Origin: Conus ventricosus
Lineage: Eukaryota > Mollusca > Gastropoda > Neogastropoda > Conidae
DNA: 64,000 nt
NCBI GenBank assembly: GCA_018398815.1
Contig: CM031616.1
Coordinates: forward strand, 65,380,373 to 65,444,372
Direction: 5' to 3'
Positions within the stretch are counted from its first letter, which is position 1; each line of letters opens with the position of its first letter. Position numbers and translations under genes: made by a program. Positions 63,710 through 64,000 of the stretch are shown piece after piece. The notes below the pieces were generated by a model. That model made no database searches. It was not told the origin of the DNA and worked only from the letters and a program-made list of their open reading frames with translations.

Positions 63710-63877
63710 ATTTACAATACTGAGCAACAGCCACTGCCAAATAAGGTAAAGGATTTAGTCATAAAAAGAAAGTCACTGCGGTGCTTGGTAAAATTGATAA
63801 GAAAGAACTGCTACGAATTAATAACAAATTTCGGATCATTTAGATGGAATATGCAGACATTCACACTATGGAGAATG

Positions 63878-63959
<82 letters not shown>

Positions 63960-64000
63960 CCAAGTGGAATATACAGATATTCAAAATAGGGATGACGTAC
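61651..64000. other. Upstream intron: microsatellites, one candidate exon
   Basis: (GA)n at 61938-62067 and (CA)n with CG at 62130-62250 are followed by (CA)n at 63106-63163 and (GA)n at 63642-63706 and 63881-63957. A short GGAA run lies at 61781-61801. No transposon was recognised. Confidence 0.8.
62400..62500 (-). CDS. Candidate small exon, unassigned
   Basis: A cggccag acceptor before 62500 and a good GTAAGA donor after 62400 bound 101 bp. In phase 1 it reads FLYVSPDHKAYEVIFPHSSV, RSMQAFIDCHLSP and ends in phase 0. Its phases do not join directly to the exon at 61650 (phase 1 in). There is no family match, and it may be chance. Confidence 0.22.

Overview
This is eukaryotic, probably invertebrate, genomic DNA. 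Coding sequence sits in short exons with GT/AG borders, introns are packed with (CA)n, (GA)n and (GAA)n tracts, and there are LINE, SINE and Ty3/Gypsy insertions. The tRNA-derived SINE, the RNase H-bearing LINE and the Gypsy element with integrase ahead of reverse transcriptase suggest a lophotrochozoan, perhaps a gastropod mollusc. That placement is an inference and is not tested here.

One minus-strand gene appears to span most of the window, with transcription running from high to low coordinates. It is built from a repeated three-exon cassette. Exon A (86 bp, phase 1 to 0) encodes a helix and a basic RRRKRQ site. Exon B (153 bp, phase 0 to 0) encodes an alpha/beta segment ending LLGVP. Exon C (838 bp, phase 0 to 1) encodes a Ser/Thr/Pro-rich mucin stretch ending in a strand, RLRIRVPPGTDV, that leads into the next exon A. 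Joined in order, C-end + A + B + C-start form one compact SEA-like or KIAA1549-like domain between mucin linkers. In transcription order I see: a P/S/T-rich exon (61650-61231), A0 (55494), B1 (53148), C1 (52485, one-base frameshift), A1, B2, C2, A2, B3, C3, A3, B4, C4, A4, a diverged B5 (17236), a partial strand/helix exon near 16.7 kb, a long frame-broken mucin exon (5799-3647), A5 (1370) and B6 (815). The gene continues beyond the window at the low end. Introns are duplicated along with the exons.

The introns hold the mobile elements. A 5.55-kb I/Nimb-like LINE (6684-12236, minus strand) has a perfect 12-bp target duplication. A mosaic insertion of the same LINE family (37868-40070) has a 13-bp target duplication, two LINE 3' ends in tandem, and an embedded 291-bp copy of intron sequence found about 320 bp away. 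A 12.3-kb Gypsy nest (19816-32105) consists of an old element (5-bp target duplication ctaac) with a younger element of the same family inside it (22010-29467, target duplication cactg). The family has the Gmr1-like order gag-protease-integrase-RT/RNase H, and the younger copy has lost most of its RT.

From 56.0 to 61.2 kb lies a G-poor, CA-rich block made of a 35-bp minisatellite and a 100-bp higher-order repeat, with a CR1/L2-like LINE 3' end between them. Smaller items are a 579-bp SINE-like insertion (1522-2100), a 214-bp-arm inverted repeat (14818-15350), a tRNA-derived SINE (50041-50400) and three hammerhead-like motifs. No bacterial-style operons, CRISPR arrays or rRNA genes were seen.
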